Origin: Bacteroidales bacterium
GTDB lineage: Bacteria; Bacteroidota; Bacteroidia; Bacteroidales; UBA932
DNA: 64,000 nucleotides
NCBI GenBank assembly: GCA_012522855.1
Contig: JAAYJQ010000019.1
Span: 1-64,000, forward strand
Reading direction: 5' to 3'
The position numbers and the translations under genes are program-made. The notes under the pieces are model-generated. The model saw only the letters and a program-made list of their open reading frames with translations, was not told the origin of the DNA and did not search any database. This document shows positions 49,301-57,900 of the stretch, piece after piece. Within the stretch, counting starts at the first letter, position 1, and the number at the start of each line of letters is the position of its first letter.

Positions 49301-50321
49301 GTTCAAACGTTTCTATGAGGGAGACTATCGGAAATTCAATACCATCGGACACGGATTGGGGCTTTCTCTGGTCAAGTCCTTGGTTGACAAACACAAGGGC
49401 AAGATCGAGGTGGAGGGAAGCGAGGAAATGGGCAACTGCTTCAAGGTCACGCTGCCTATTGCCAAAGAGAATTATTCCGCTGCCGAGATTGACACGGACA
49501 CAATCCCGATTTTTCCGCTTGCGTTCTCCATGGGGGAGCATATCGTCAAGGATGACCACACCGTGCTTTTGGTTGACGACAACGAGGACCTTCTTTCGAC
49601 TTTTGCAGCGATCATGTCGAAGAGATTCAATGTGCTTACCTGCAACAGCGCCGTCAAAGCGCTGAAAATATTGGATTCGGAAGCCGTGGATGTCGTCGTC
49701 GCCGATGTCATGATGCCGGACATGGACGGATTCGAGCTTTGCTCGAAGATCAAGGGACAAGTGCAGACCAGTCATATTCCTGTCATATTGCTGACTGCCC
49801 TGAAAGACGACAAATCCAGCATTGAGGGATATTCCCATGGGGCGGACGGATATCTGACGAAACCATGCAATTTCTCCGTTCTTTCCGCGATGATCGCCAA
49901 TCTGCTTAAGAAGCAGGCCAGGAAAAGCGAAGATTTCCGCAAGCAGCTGGTTTTCGAAATCAAGGACATAGACTATACCTCGATGGATAAAAAGTTCCTG
50001 CAAAAGGCGATAGACATTGTAAACAATCACATCGCGGATGCCGATTTCAGCCAGACGGACTTTGTCAATGCGATGAATGTCTCCAGAACGGTGCTGACGG
50101 AAAAACTCAAGAGCCTGACGGGATTTACCCCGAGCGCATTCATTTTGAACGCCCGCCTTACGCTTGCCTATAAACTGGTCATGGAGCAAAGAGACAAAAT
50201 GAGAGTGTCCGACCTTGCCTATTCAGTCGGGTTCAGCGATCCCAAGTACTTCAGCAAGAAGTTCAAAGAAAGATACGGAAAGTCCCCGAAACAGATGATG
50301 GATGAGAAAATCGCGCCATAA
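46317..50321 (+). CDS. Hybrid two-component system regulator (HTCS2)
   Basis: 1334 residues. Signal peptide (about 1-21), beta-propeller repeats (DGFIWIITYNSLVRFDGYE, NLWIGTWGAGLLRID), a Y_Y_Y domain near 680-780, a membrane segment WWAILVYLTLALAAISFAV (about 784-802), HisKA with His839 in SHEFLTPL (Leu where most have Arg), HATPase (NLISNAVKYTPEGG), receiver domain with Asp1130 in VADVMMPDMDG, and an AraC-type DNA-binding domain (about 1230-1334). It should sense an oligosaccharide in the periplasm and activate the local PUL. Unusually, it sits inside the operon, 9 nt after susD and directly before the 47-codon ORF, so activation would also raise its own level. All phosphotransfer residues are present. 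Confidence 0.93.
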   Translation: MSLLSSILAFALFALTPATGQMLPWSFSALPSDSLPADEVSSLYQDSDGFIWIITYNSLVRFDGYETKSYSISGAGDNHVDRYLHTAIEDDEGHILIGTERGLLSLDKRSEVLTGITDASVDNMNVNKFVKDSSGRIWVCGNKGLFFRDKGKSSFSRLDLRTDFQSSGLTDLIDICMDDNRNLWITTWQNGLYRYNLETGSLFPYLSGALKLSYVLRFDVSGNLWIGTWGAGLLRIDAANLGDENPAFEQFLHDKSSSSILDDIIYAINQDAEGNILVGSRSGLSVLRDGMFYNYFPDDTPGSLPYNEVNSILCTRDNSLWLGMFGGGVCKVNSRSSAIERMELPSVRGKYKTNSVKSIYRIDSTEYLFGIAGHGFIKYNRAQDSFVNYQEIPSFKGLLYTSVVEDIMRREDSGEICFASYDRGLWLYDPAGNTTKVFNSANSSLSTDCIRALEQDKEGNVFLGTRYGAFVLDKEDSIQRICSWFDIKGVPVENMVVDLGVDKDGSVWMATDYGGIIKMDAARHRAISYEINDGDALKSFSSILIDSSDNVWAGSTWDGLYTYDAESDSFRKLDELVFIKNKGIRNLEESEDGRIWVTTSTQVVSFSYIDGEIDGIWYQNISEGGTSVFFNQNVSSYMPEDSVMAFGSSHGVLLFPCTFDQTENDVSNLSLTGFSAGGKSIEGINALSQITLKHNQNDILIRFSLMDYNNPQGNVYRYRLIRAGDEAGPWMIANGDNNSALFTHLAPGRYTFEACGARSGGFITSRYRTLSIHIKHNPWTSWWAILVYLTLALAAISFAVQSVKSKVRIKRQMELDQLHAQKAEEVNQAKLRFFTNVSHEFLTPLSIIMASIESLQPKSESNKRIANIMSVNSVRLMRLVQQVLEFRKVESDNLKLKVSYNDVANFIGHCVEAFQPLVRKRSLILTYDADPQKIEGWYDPDKLDKIMYNLISNAVKYTPEGGSIKVSAEMPASGTLVIKCINSGEVMDSKTRSGLFKRFYEGDYRKFNTIGHGLGLSLVKSLVDKHKGKIEVEGSEEMGNCFKVTLPIAKENYSAAEIDTDTIPIFPLAFSMGEHIVKDDHTVLLVDDNEDLLSTFAAIMSKRFNVLTCNSAVKALKILDSEAVDVVVADVMMPDMDGFELCSKIKGQVQTSHIPVILLTALKDDKSSIEGYSHGADGYLTKPCNFSVLSAMIANLLKKQARKSEDFRKQLVFEIKDIDYTSMDKKFLQKAIDIVNNHIADADFSQTDFVNAMNVSRTVLTEKLKSLTGFTPSAFILNARLTLAYKLVMEQRDKMRVSDLAYSVGFSDPKYFSKKFKERYGKSPKQMMDEKIAP

Positions 50322-50324
50322 AAA

Positions 50325-50468
50325 ATGAAAGCATCGATTCATATACTGTCCATCGTTCTTTTCTCTGCCTTGGCGGTTTCTTACGGCGGTCGGAAATGGA
50401 AGGGCGTCATAGACGATGCGCGCGTCCGAAAATACAGTCCGAGGTTTTCAGAAAATTCCGAGAAATGA
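50325..50468 (+). CDS. Small ORF, 47 residues, signal-peptide-like, overlapping the DUF4091 gene
   Basis: It starts with ATG 3 nt after the HTCS2 stop and ends with TGA overlapping the ATG of the next gene (ATGA at 50465-50468). The product begins MKASIHILSIVLFSALAVSYG, a short positive start and a hydrophobic stretch, and continues with a basic tail of about 26 residues (GRKWKGVIDDARVRKYSPRF). Coding is suggested by tight packing and the ATGA junction, the usual sign of translational coupling. It could be a small membrane or secreted peptide, or only a leader that delivers ribosomes to the next gene, or the remnant of a longer gene. I know no family for it. Confidence 0.4.
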   Translation: MKASIHILSIVLFSALAVSYGGRKWKGVIDDARVRKYSPRFSENSEK

Positions 50469-52741
50469 GAAGAATCCTACTCGCATTTGCCGCTGCCGGT
50501 GCCTTGCTCTGCGCCTGTGTCAAAGAAAAGCCATCCGGCGGAGACACAGATACGCCGAAAGAGGAGGATTACATCAGACTCGACCGTCATGAGCTTTCGA
50601 TCGTTGAAGGTGAAACTGAGACGCTTAGGGTGGAAAACCACGTCAAGGGAGGGGAAAGCCTCATCTTTAACTGGAAGTCCAGTGACACAAAGGTGGCCGG
50701 TGTCTCCGGCAATGGGGTAGTGGATGCCAGAACAGTCGGCGTCGCGGAAATCTATGTTTCCGCCAGGAACGGTGATTTCGCCGACACGTGCAAGGTTACC
50801 GTTACGCCGAAACCTGTTCCGGCGACATCGTTGAGCCTTTCTTCCAGCGGATTCGCGCTGAAGGTCGGCAAGGAGTCAAACCTGACCTTCAAGGTTGAGC
50901 CTGCGAACACAACGGACCTCGTTTCCTGGACCTCTTCCGACGAGTCGGTCGCCACGGTGGATTCCAAAGGACTGATCAAGGCGGTTTCTCCGGGAGAGGC
51001 AGTCATCGATGTTGTTGTCGGCGATCTGAAAGAAAGCTGTACCGTTACCGTCCTGGAGCCGGGTATCAAGATTCTTATTGTGGACCCCTTGGTCAAGGTC
51101 TATTCAGGTTCACGGCTCCAACTTGGAGAAGAGACGATCCGGGTCGCCGGAGGAGAAGCGGCAACCGCCCAGCTCTTGATCGATGCCGACGGCAGCGCGC
51201 TTACGAACATCGACATTGCCGTCAGCAGTTCTATCGGAATCACTCCGAAAGTATATTGGGAAAAAGAGATCCTCTGCACGGAGCATTGGTATTCGTTTGC
51301 ATACGGAAAACCATCCGACGAACTGGTTGCGGACGATAACCTGTATCCCGATCCGTTGATTCCGGTTTCCGAAGGTACTTGGAATGTTGACGCAGGTCGG
51401 AATCCGATCGCATGGATCGAGTACACGATTCCTCGCGGTTTCCGGCCCGGGGAATATACGGTCTCCGCTACGGTCACCGCAAGCAAGAATGGAGAAAACG
51501 TTTCTCTTTCAAAGGATTTCACGATAAAAGTGTACAACGTCACCCTTCCGGAAGAGCAGTCCCTGATGATCTGCAACTGGGATCTCGGCACATACAACGC
51601 GATGAACGGCGGCAATCCTTGTGACAGAGCCAGGGAATACGAATTGCGGAAGATACTCGTGGAGTTCATGAATGATTACGGCCAGAACGTTTGGCATTTG
51701 AGTTACATGATTCCTTTGAATATGTCCTGGCCGTATCTGAAGATGAACCCCGACGGGACAAAGGATTACGTATTCAACTATTCCGTCCTTGACGAGGAAA
51801 TCCAATTCTTTCTGGACAACTGCCCGGATTTCCGGGCGTTCCATGCCCCCGACTTCATGGCCGCGAATCCGGCCGACGGCGGAAACCTCAAGTGCGCCGT
51901 GTATTCCTTCGACGAAGAGAACTTCGGCGATTGGATACAGCACCCCGACGGAAGCTGGGAATACAAGCCCAACGGCCAGGGCTGGCCTACCGGCGGCGGA
52001 AGGTATCTTTCCGATCCTGCTACGGTCAAATACCTGCAATCCTATTTCAAGGGCCTTGTGGCTTATTTCAAGACGAAAAAACTCCCTGACGGACGCACTT
52101 GGTTCGACCTTTACCGTCAGCAGTTGGCGGAAGAATTGAACGACGGCTGGGTGGAAAGCTGGAATCAGTATGCAAGGACCATCAAGCAGGCCGCTCCCGA
52201 CATCAAACTCCTGGATCCTGTCAGTTCCAACAAGTACGACCGGGATATGCTTGACGAGCCCGTCACATGCCTTGGAATGTTCGAACGCATCCAGCCGAAA
52301 GAAACCGGTCAGTGGATGTACACAGGCGTAATCCCGGAAGGTGAATATGCGAACAGGATGATCCGGATGCCGCTTATCAAGACGCGCATCCTCCATTGGA
52401 TCAATTATAAATACGGTCACATCGGTTATCTGCATTGGGGCCTGAAATACTGGCAGGATGGGCAAACCGGAGAAAGCATCGATCCTTTCACCCAGGATGC
52501 CATTCAGGGCGATGCATGGATCGTGTATGCCGGATATGAAAAGGTCTACCCGTCTGTCCGTCTTTGTGCGATGCGCGACGGAATCAAAGACTTTGACTTG
52601 CTGAAACTCGTCGAAGAAAAATCGGCGTCAAAAGCCGAAGCCTTCGTTCAGGAAGTGGTTCAGGACTACGCCAAATACAATACGGATGTAGAGCACTTCC
52701 GCAATCTTCGCCGCCGCATGCTTGAATATTTAGAAAAATAG
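50465..52741 (+). CDS. Lipoprotein with two Big_2 domains and a GH123-like (DUF4091) domain, altered catalytic pair
   Basis: 758 residues from ATG 50465, which starts the lipoprotein signal MRRILLAFAAAGALLCAC; the frame is open upstream to 50396 but without a signal peptide. The build matches the protein at 29783-32086: two Big_2 domains (about 35-115, 120-200), beta-sandwich (IKILIVDPLVKVYSG onwards), DUF4091 barrel, and the terminal RLCAMRDGIKDFDLL. In place of the Asp-Glu pair (CDEP in both relatives) it has AEEL, Glu556-Glu557. The surrounding spacing is kept, so the alignment is firm. Activity may be changed or lost; a binding role is possible. It is followed 6 nt later by another DUF4091 gene. 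Confidence 0.85.
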   Translation: MRRILLAFAAAGALLCACVKEKPSGGDTDTPKEEDYIRLDRHELSIVEGETETLRVENHVKGGESLIFNWKSSDTKVAGVSGNGVVDARTVGVAEIYVSARNGDFADTCKVTVTPKPVPATSLSLSSSGFALKVGKESNLTFKVEPANTTDLVSWTSSDESVATVDSKGLIKAVSPGEAVIDVVVGDLKESCTVTVLEPGIKILIVDPLVKVYSGSRLQLGEETIRVAGGEAATAQLLIDADGSALTNIDIAVSSSIGITPKVYWEKEILCTEHWYSFAYGKPSDELVADDNLYPDPLIPVSEGTWNVDAGRNPIAWIEYTIPRGFRPGEYTVSATVTASKNGENVSLSKDFTIKVYNVTLPEEQSLMICNWDLGTYNAMNGGNPCDRAREYELRKILVEFMNDYGQNVWHLSYMIPLNMSWPYLKMNPDGTKDYVFNYSVLDEEIQFFLDNCPDFRAFHAPDFMAANPADGGNLKCAVYSFDEENFGDWIQHPDGSWEYKPNGQGWPTGGGRYLSDPATVKYLQSYFKGLVAYFKTKKLPDGRTWFDLYRQQLAEELNDGWVESWNQYARTIKQAAPDIKLLDPVSSNKYDRDMLDEPVTCLGMFERIQPKETGQWMYTGVIPEGEYANRMIRMPLIKTRILHWINYKYGHIGYLHWGLKYWQDGQTGESIDPFTQDAIQGDAWIVYAGYEKVYPSVRLCAMRDGIKDFDLLKLVEEKSASKAEAFVQEVVQDYAKYNTDVEHFRNLRRRMLEYLEK

Positions 52742-52747
52742 TCGGTT

Positions 52748-54400
52748 ATGTATCCATTGCTTGTCGTACTTTTGTCCATCGTTCAGTCAGCGGTAACCAT
52801 CCAGAAAGTGGATCCGCTCGTGAAGGTGTTTCCTGAAAGCACAGCCTTCCGGAAGGCCCCTGACTTTGAGGATGCCGCGCGCGGCTCGCATGTAGAGTTT
52901 CAGTTGGCCCTCCGTTCCTGTTTCCCGGTCGAAGAACTGCAGATCTCTTGTTCGGGACTCAAAGATGCGTCAGGACATGAAATCGGTACGGTTCGCAACG
53001 GACTCGTCGGCCTGGTGACCGTAGGCGATTATTCGGAAAACCCGGCGCATGACGCGCTCCGTTCCACTTCAGGTCTCTTCCCCGATCCTATTCTGGAGTC
53101 CGAGACCTATTCTGTTCCGGCAAATCAGACGACCTGTATCTGGACGACCGTGAGTGTCGGCCAGGATGTTCCTGCCGGTAAATATTATGGCAAAATATGC
53201 CTGAAAGGCAAGATCGCCGGCAAGAAAAAATTCTACCATGAGGAAGAAATCTGTGTCAACGTACGACCGGTGACGCTACGTAAGCCCCGTTTTCAAAACA
53301 TCAACTGGTGCTTCGATTTTGACGATTGCCTCAAGCTATACAACGGGGGAGAGCCTGTCGAACGCTATTCCGAGCTTTACTGGCAATACATGAAGGACAT
53401 GGCCGCCCTGCTGCGCGAGGCGTATCAAAGCATGACCCGTGTCGACATTTTCGGTCTTGTCGACATGAGGCAGGACGCTTCCGGAAAGTGGCGGTTCGAC
53501 TTTACCCGCTTCGATGAACTGGTGCGCTTCTACGAGTCCGAAGGCATCCTCGAACGCCTGCAGGGAGACGGACTCGGCGGTCGCAAGAAGCCGGTCTGGA
53601 CTTCTCCCCAAGCGCTTGCCGTTCCTGTATTCAAGGACGGAAAACTGTCAAAGGAGATGCGCGCGCTGGATGAGCCTGGCGTGAAGGAGTTCTATACGGA
53701 GTTTATTCCGGTCTTGGTGAGTCATCTCAAAGAGATTGGGATGTATGACCGTTATGTCCAGCAGGTTTGCGACGAGCCGATCGATGAAAACGCGGAGAGT
53801 TACTCGGAAATAGTCCGGTTCCTAAAGTCCCTGGCCCCTGATCTCAAGGTGATGGAAGCGTGCCAGACGACCAAAACCATTGGCGCGATTGACGTTTGGG
53901 TGCCCCAGCTCGATTTTTGGCACGAGAACCATTCGTTTTTTGAGGAAAGGAAGAAGGCGGGAGAAGAATTATGGTTCTACACATGCTGCAATCCCCGCGG
54001 CGAGTACCCGAACCGATTCATCGAGTTGCCCCTCATCAAGGGGAGGATCCTCTATTGGATGGGCTTTAAATACGGGGCCGCCGGACATCTTCATTGGGGA
54101 TTCAACTACTGGAGCGACGATCCTTTCGGACAGACGTCCTTTCCGGGTGCCGGCACCTTTTTGCCCGGAGGGGACAGTTGGATTGTTTACCCGGGATATC
54201 GCAAGTTCCTGCGTTCGATCCGGTATGAGCAGATGCGGGACGGAATCGAAGACGTGGCTCTTCTGGAAATGCTTTCGGACAAGAATCCCGCGCTGGCCAT
54301 GGAACTCTGCAACACGCTTATCATCAACTGGTTTTCCTACAGCTCCAATCCTGCCTTGTATCGCGACGTCAAGCGCTGGCTTCTGGATGCCCTGGAATGA
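52748..54400 (+). CDS. GH123-like (DUF4091) glycoside hydrolase
   Basis: 550 residues with a secretion signal (MYPLLVVLLSIVQSAV) and no lipobox or Ig domains, so probably periplasmic. A beta-sandwich (IQKVDPLVKVFPE, about 18-170) precedes the DUF4091 barrel. The Asp-Glu pair is intact: Asp342-Glu343 in QQVCDEPIDE. The C-terminal signature QMRDGIEDVALLEML is present. GH123 enzymes cleave beta-N-acetylgalactosaminide bonds with help of the substrate's N-acetyl group; whether this one does so is open. It is last in the operon that begins with susC at 36536, and forms a pair with the altered DUF4091 protein just upstream. Confidence 0.82.
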   Translation: MYPLLVVLLSIVQSAVTIQKVDPLVKVFPESTAFRKAPDFEDAARGSHVEFQLALRSCFPVEELQISCSGLKDASGHEIGTVRNGLVGLVTVGDYSENPAHDALRSTSGLFPDPILESETYSVPANQTTCIWTTVSVGQDVPAGKYYGKICLKGKIAGKKKFYHEEEICVNVRPVTLRKPRFQNINWCFDFDDCLKLYNGGEPVERYSELYWQYMKDMAALLREAYQSMTRVDIFGLVDMRQDASGKWRFDFTRFDELVRFYESEGILERLQGDGLGGRKKPVWTSPQALAVPVFKDGKLSKEMRALDEPGVKEFYTEFIPVLVSHLKEIGMYDRYVQQVCDEPIDENAESYSEIVRFLKSLAPDLKVMEACQTTKTIGAIDVWVPQLDFWHENHSFFEERKKAGEELWFYTCCNPRGEYPNRFIELPLIKGRILYWMGFKYGAAGHLHWGFNYWSDDPFGQTSFPGAGTFLPGGDSWIVYPGYRKFLRSIRYEQMRDGIEDVALLEMLSDKNPALAMELCNTLIINWFSYSSNPALYRDVKRWLLDALE

Positions 54401-54534
54401 TGCGGCCAGGCGAACTCGACCTTGACTTTCTCCACAGTCTTGCGCAGTTTCTTGTCGCTGATGCCGTCCTTGTCCATCTTCTCAAGGATTCTGTCGTCGC
54501 GGCTGCTCGCCTCCCCCTGCTCGCAGGTGTGTTC
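54337..54534 (-). pseudogene. Possible gene remnant in the PUL-rpoC junction
   Basis: On the minus strand an open frame between stops contains DDRILEKMDKDGISDKKLRK and, further on, VEKVKVEF, a charged, helix-like sequence with protein-like composition. It has a possible ATG at 54477 but no signal peptide or promoter, and its 3' part overlaps the end of the DUF4091 gene. It may be a decayed fragment of an older neighbour, or chance. I do not recognise a family. Confidence 0.2.
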
Positions 54535-54538
54535 CTAC

Positions 54539-54676
54539 AAACCACGGCCGCACCGATCCTGCACACAGACGGCTGTAGGGTATATTCATGCGGCAAGACC
54601 CCCTTTTAAATGGCCATATTGCCGCCTTGATCATGCTTGTAGCCATGTCCAGGGCATATTCCTGCGGCCGTGGTTT
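54539..54676. repeat. 14-bp inverted repeat bracketing about 110 bp
   Basis: AAACCACGGCCGCA at 54539-54552 is the exact reverse complement of TGCGGCCGTGGTTT at 54663-54676. The stretch between holds further short complementary pieces and no gene that I can support. It could fold as a large stem or mark the ends of a small mobile element. Confidence 0.4.
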
Positions 54677-54754
54677 GCAAAAGATTTTCGCCGCCAACGC
54701 TGTTTCGCATGTACTTGGCAACCGTTCAGACGAAAATCGGCTCCGCGAGGGAGT

Positions 54755-54848
54755 AGAGTTGAACCGGGCAACCGCCGCGGGCGTGAGGGACTGCTACGGA
54801 ATTCACGTGAGGGAAGGAAAGAGTTGAACCGGGCAACCGCCGCGGGCG
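54755..54848. repeat. Two direct copies of a 29-bp sequence
   Basis: The same 29 bases, starting AGAGTTGAACCGGG and ending CGCGGGCG, occur at 54755-54783 and 54820-54848, a period of 65 bp. Only two copies are present, and no cas gene is near. The rest of 54401-54860 holds no supported gene. Confidence 0.6.
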
Positions 54849-54860
54849 GGGATAAAGAAA

Positions 54861-54888
54861 GCCGGCTAAAAAGAGATTTTTAGCCGGC
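54861..54888 (-). terminator. Intrinsic terminator of the rpoBC operon
   Basis: On the minus strand a perfect 12-bp stem (GCCGGCTAAAAA with TTTTTAGCCGGC, 4-nt loop) is followed by TTTCTTT, about 30 nt after the rpoC stop. Being symmetric it may also stop transcripts arriving from the PUL. Confidence 0.85.
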
Positions 54889-54918
54889 CTCTTCGCAACA
54901 TCATTGCCTTTCAGCAAT

Positions 54919-57900
54919 TTACAGTTCGCTCATCTCCTGCTCGTACTCGTCTTTGCGTCCGACGATGATGTCGTTGTATTCCTTCAGACCCGTACCGGCC
55001 GGGATCAGGTGACCGCAGATCACGTTTTCCTTCAGACCTTCGAGGTAGTCGACACGGCCGCGGATCGCAGCCTCGCTGAGCACCTTGGTGGTTTCCTGGA
55101 AGGAAGCGGCGGAAATGAAGCTGTTGGTCCGTAGAGCGGCCCGGGTGATGCCTTGCAGCACCAGCCGGGCAGTCGCGGGCCTTGCATCGCGCACCACCAT
55201 CATCTTGAGACCCTGCCGTTCGAGCGAAGAATTTTCGTTGCGCAAGTCGCGGGCATTCACGATCTCGCCGAATCCGAATTTTTTGGAGTCGCCCGGTTCG
55301 AGCACGAAGTGCTTTCCGAAGATGTTGTCGTTCACGTCCATGAATTCCCACTTGTCGACGAGTTCCTCGTTCAGGAATTCCGTATCGCCCGGATCGGTGA
55401 TCTCCAACTTCCGCATCATCTGGCGTACAATGATCTCGAAATGCTTGTCGTTGATCTTCACGCCCTGAAGCCGGTAGACCGCTTGGATCTCGTTCACGAT
55501 GTAGTCCTGGGCTTTGACGGGGCCGAGAATATTCAGGATGTCCGTCGGAGCGATGCCGCCGTCTGAAAGCCGGGTGCCGGCCTTCACATAGTCGTTCTCT
55601 TGCACGAGAATCTGCTTGGTCAGCGGCACTAGATAGGTCTTTTCAATTCCGGACTTGCTCTTCACGATGATCTCTCGGTTGCCCCGCTTGATCTTGCCCA
55701 TGATCACCTCTCCGTTGATCTCGGAAAGGATGGCAGGGGAAGAAGGGGTTCTTGCCTCGAAGAGTTCCGTGACGCGCGGCAAACCGCCGGTGATGTCGCT
55801 GGTTTTGCCGATGGCGCGCGGAATCTTGATGATCACGTCTCCAACCTTGACCGGATCGCCGTCGTTGGCAATGACGTGGGCACCCACCGGCAGGTTGTAC
55901 TGGCGGATTGTTCTTCCTTCTTCGTCAACGACGAGGATGGACGGGTTCTTGGTTCTGTCTCGGGCATCGATGATGACTTTATCCTTGTTCACGGCAAATT
56001 CATCGGTTATTTCTTCCCGGAAGGTTACGCCTTCGATCAGGTTTTCGAAGTGGACTCTGCCCGCCGTTTCTACGATGGTGATCGCGTTGTAAGGATCCCA
56101 TTCGCAGATGAGGTCGCCTTTCTTGACCCTGTCGCCATCCTTGAAGTACAGCGTGGCTCCGTAGGGGACATCGTAGTGGGAATAGGTAATACCGGTCTTC
56201 TCATCGATGATGCTGATTTCCGTCGTACGGCTCACCACAATGTTGCGGGCCATACCGTTGTCATCGATCCGCTGGATGGTTCTAAGCTCTTCGCAGAAGA
56301 GCTTGCCGTCGTGCTTGGCTTCGATCGAGGAATCGGTCGCAGTACTGGAGGCCGTACCGCCGACGTGGAAGGTACGGAGGGTCAACTGTGTGCCCGGCTC
56401 ACCGATGGACTGCGCGGCGATCACGCCGACTACTTCACCCTTTTCGACCATTCTGCTGGTAGCGAGATTTCGTCCGTAACACTTGGCGCAGATGCCTTTC
56501 CGGGATTCGCAGGTGAGAACGGAACGGATCTCGACCTGCTCGATCGGCAGGGAATCGATCAGCTTCGCAGTCTGCTCGCGGATTTCTTCGCCCGCGCTGA
56601 TGATCAGTTCACCGGTGGTCGGATTGAAGATATCGTGCACCGAAGTTCTTCCGAGGATCCGCTCTCCGAGTGACTCGACGACCTCGTCCTTGTTCTTGAT
56701 CGCGGTGGCGATCAGTCCGCGGAGAGTGCCGCAGTCTTCCTCGGTAATGATCACATCGTGGGAAACATCGACCAGACGACGTGTCAGATAACCCGCGTCA
56801 GCCGTCTTCAGGGCGGTGTCGGCGAGACCCTTGCGCGCGCCGTGGGTGGAGATGAAGTATTCCAGCACCGACATGCCTTCCTTCAGGTTGGAAATGATCG
56901 GGTTCTCGATGATTTCCGCTCCTGAGGAACCGGATTTCTGCGGTTTGGCCATAAGGCCGCGCATGCCGCAGAGCTGCTTGATCTGCTGAGTGGAACCGCG
57001 GGCCCCGGAATCCAGCATCATGTAGACGGGGTTGAATCCTTGCTGGTCGGCGGAGATCTGCTTCTCGACGATCCCGGTCAAACGGTTGTCGATGGAAGTC
57101 CAGAGGTCGATCACCTTGTTGTAGCGCTCGTTGTTCGTGATGAAACCCATCGAATAGTTGTTCTTGATCCCTTCGACGTCCTTGTAGCCTTTCTCAATGA
57201 GTTCTTTCTTCTCTTTGGGGATGATCACATCACCGAGATTGAAGGAAATGCCGGCGCGGAAAGCCTGATCGTACCCGAGGTTCTTGATGTCGTCCAGGAA
57301 TTGGGCGGTACGGGTGACACCCGTGTTCTTGATGACCTCGGTGATGATCCTTCGGAGGGATTTCTTTCCCAGCACTTCGTTCACGAAGGGCACTTCGTCC
57401 GGAACGAACTGGTTCACGATGATTCTGCCCGGAGTGGTTTCGACCATGCAGGTTCCTTTCTCGGGATCCTGCTTGTCGACAGCGATCCGCACATTGATCT
57501 TGGCGTGCATGTCGACCACTTTCTCGTTGTAGGCGATGATCACTTCCTCGGGGCCGTAGAAGTACATGTTTTCTCCTTTCGCGCCCGGTCTGATTTTGGT
57601 GACATAGTACAGTCCGAGCACCATGTCCTGGGAAGGAACGGTGATCGGGGTGCCGTTGGCCGGATTCAGAATGTTCTGGGATCCCAGCATCAGCAGTTGC
57701 GCCTCCATGATGGCGGCATTTCCCAGCGGGAGATGTACGGCCATTTGGTCTCCGTCGAAGTCGGCATTGAAAGCCGTACAGGCGAGCGGATGCAACTGGA
57801 TGGCCTTCCCTTCGATCATTCTCGGCTGGAATGCCTGGATGCCCAGCCTATGGAGGGTCGGCGCGCGGTTCAGCAGGACCGGATGTCCTTTCATTACATT

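Noticed and set aside
54755..54848. CRISPR array
   Set aside because: Only two repeat copies with one spacer-like interval, no cas genes and no leader.
54397..54883. Overlapping short plus-strand frames in the PUL-rpoC junction
   Set aside because: They run through repeats and the terminator, and lack any protein-like motif.
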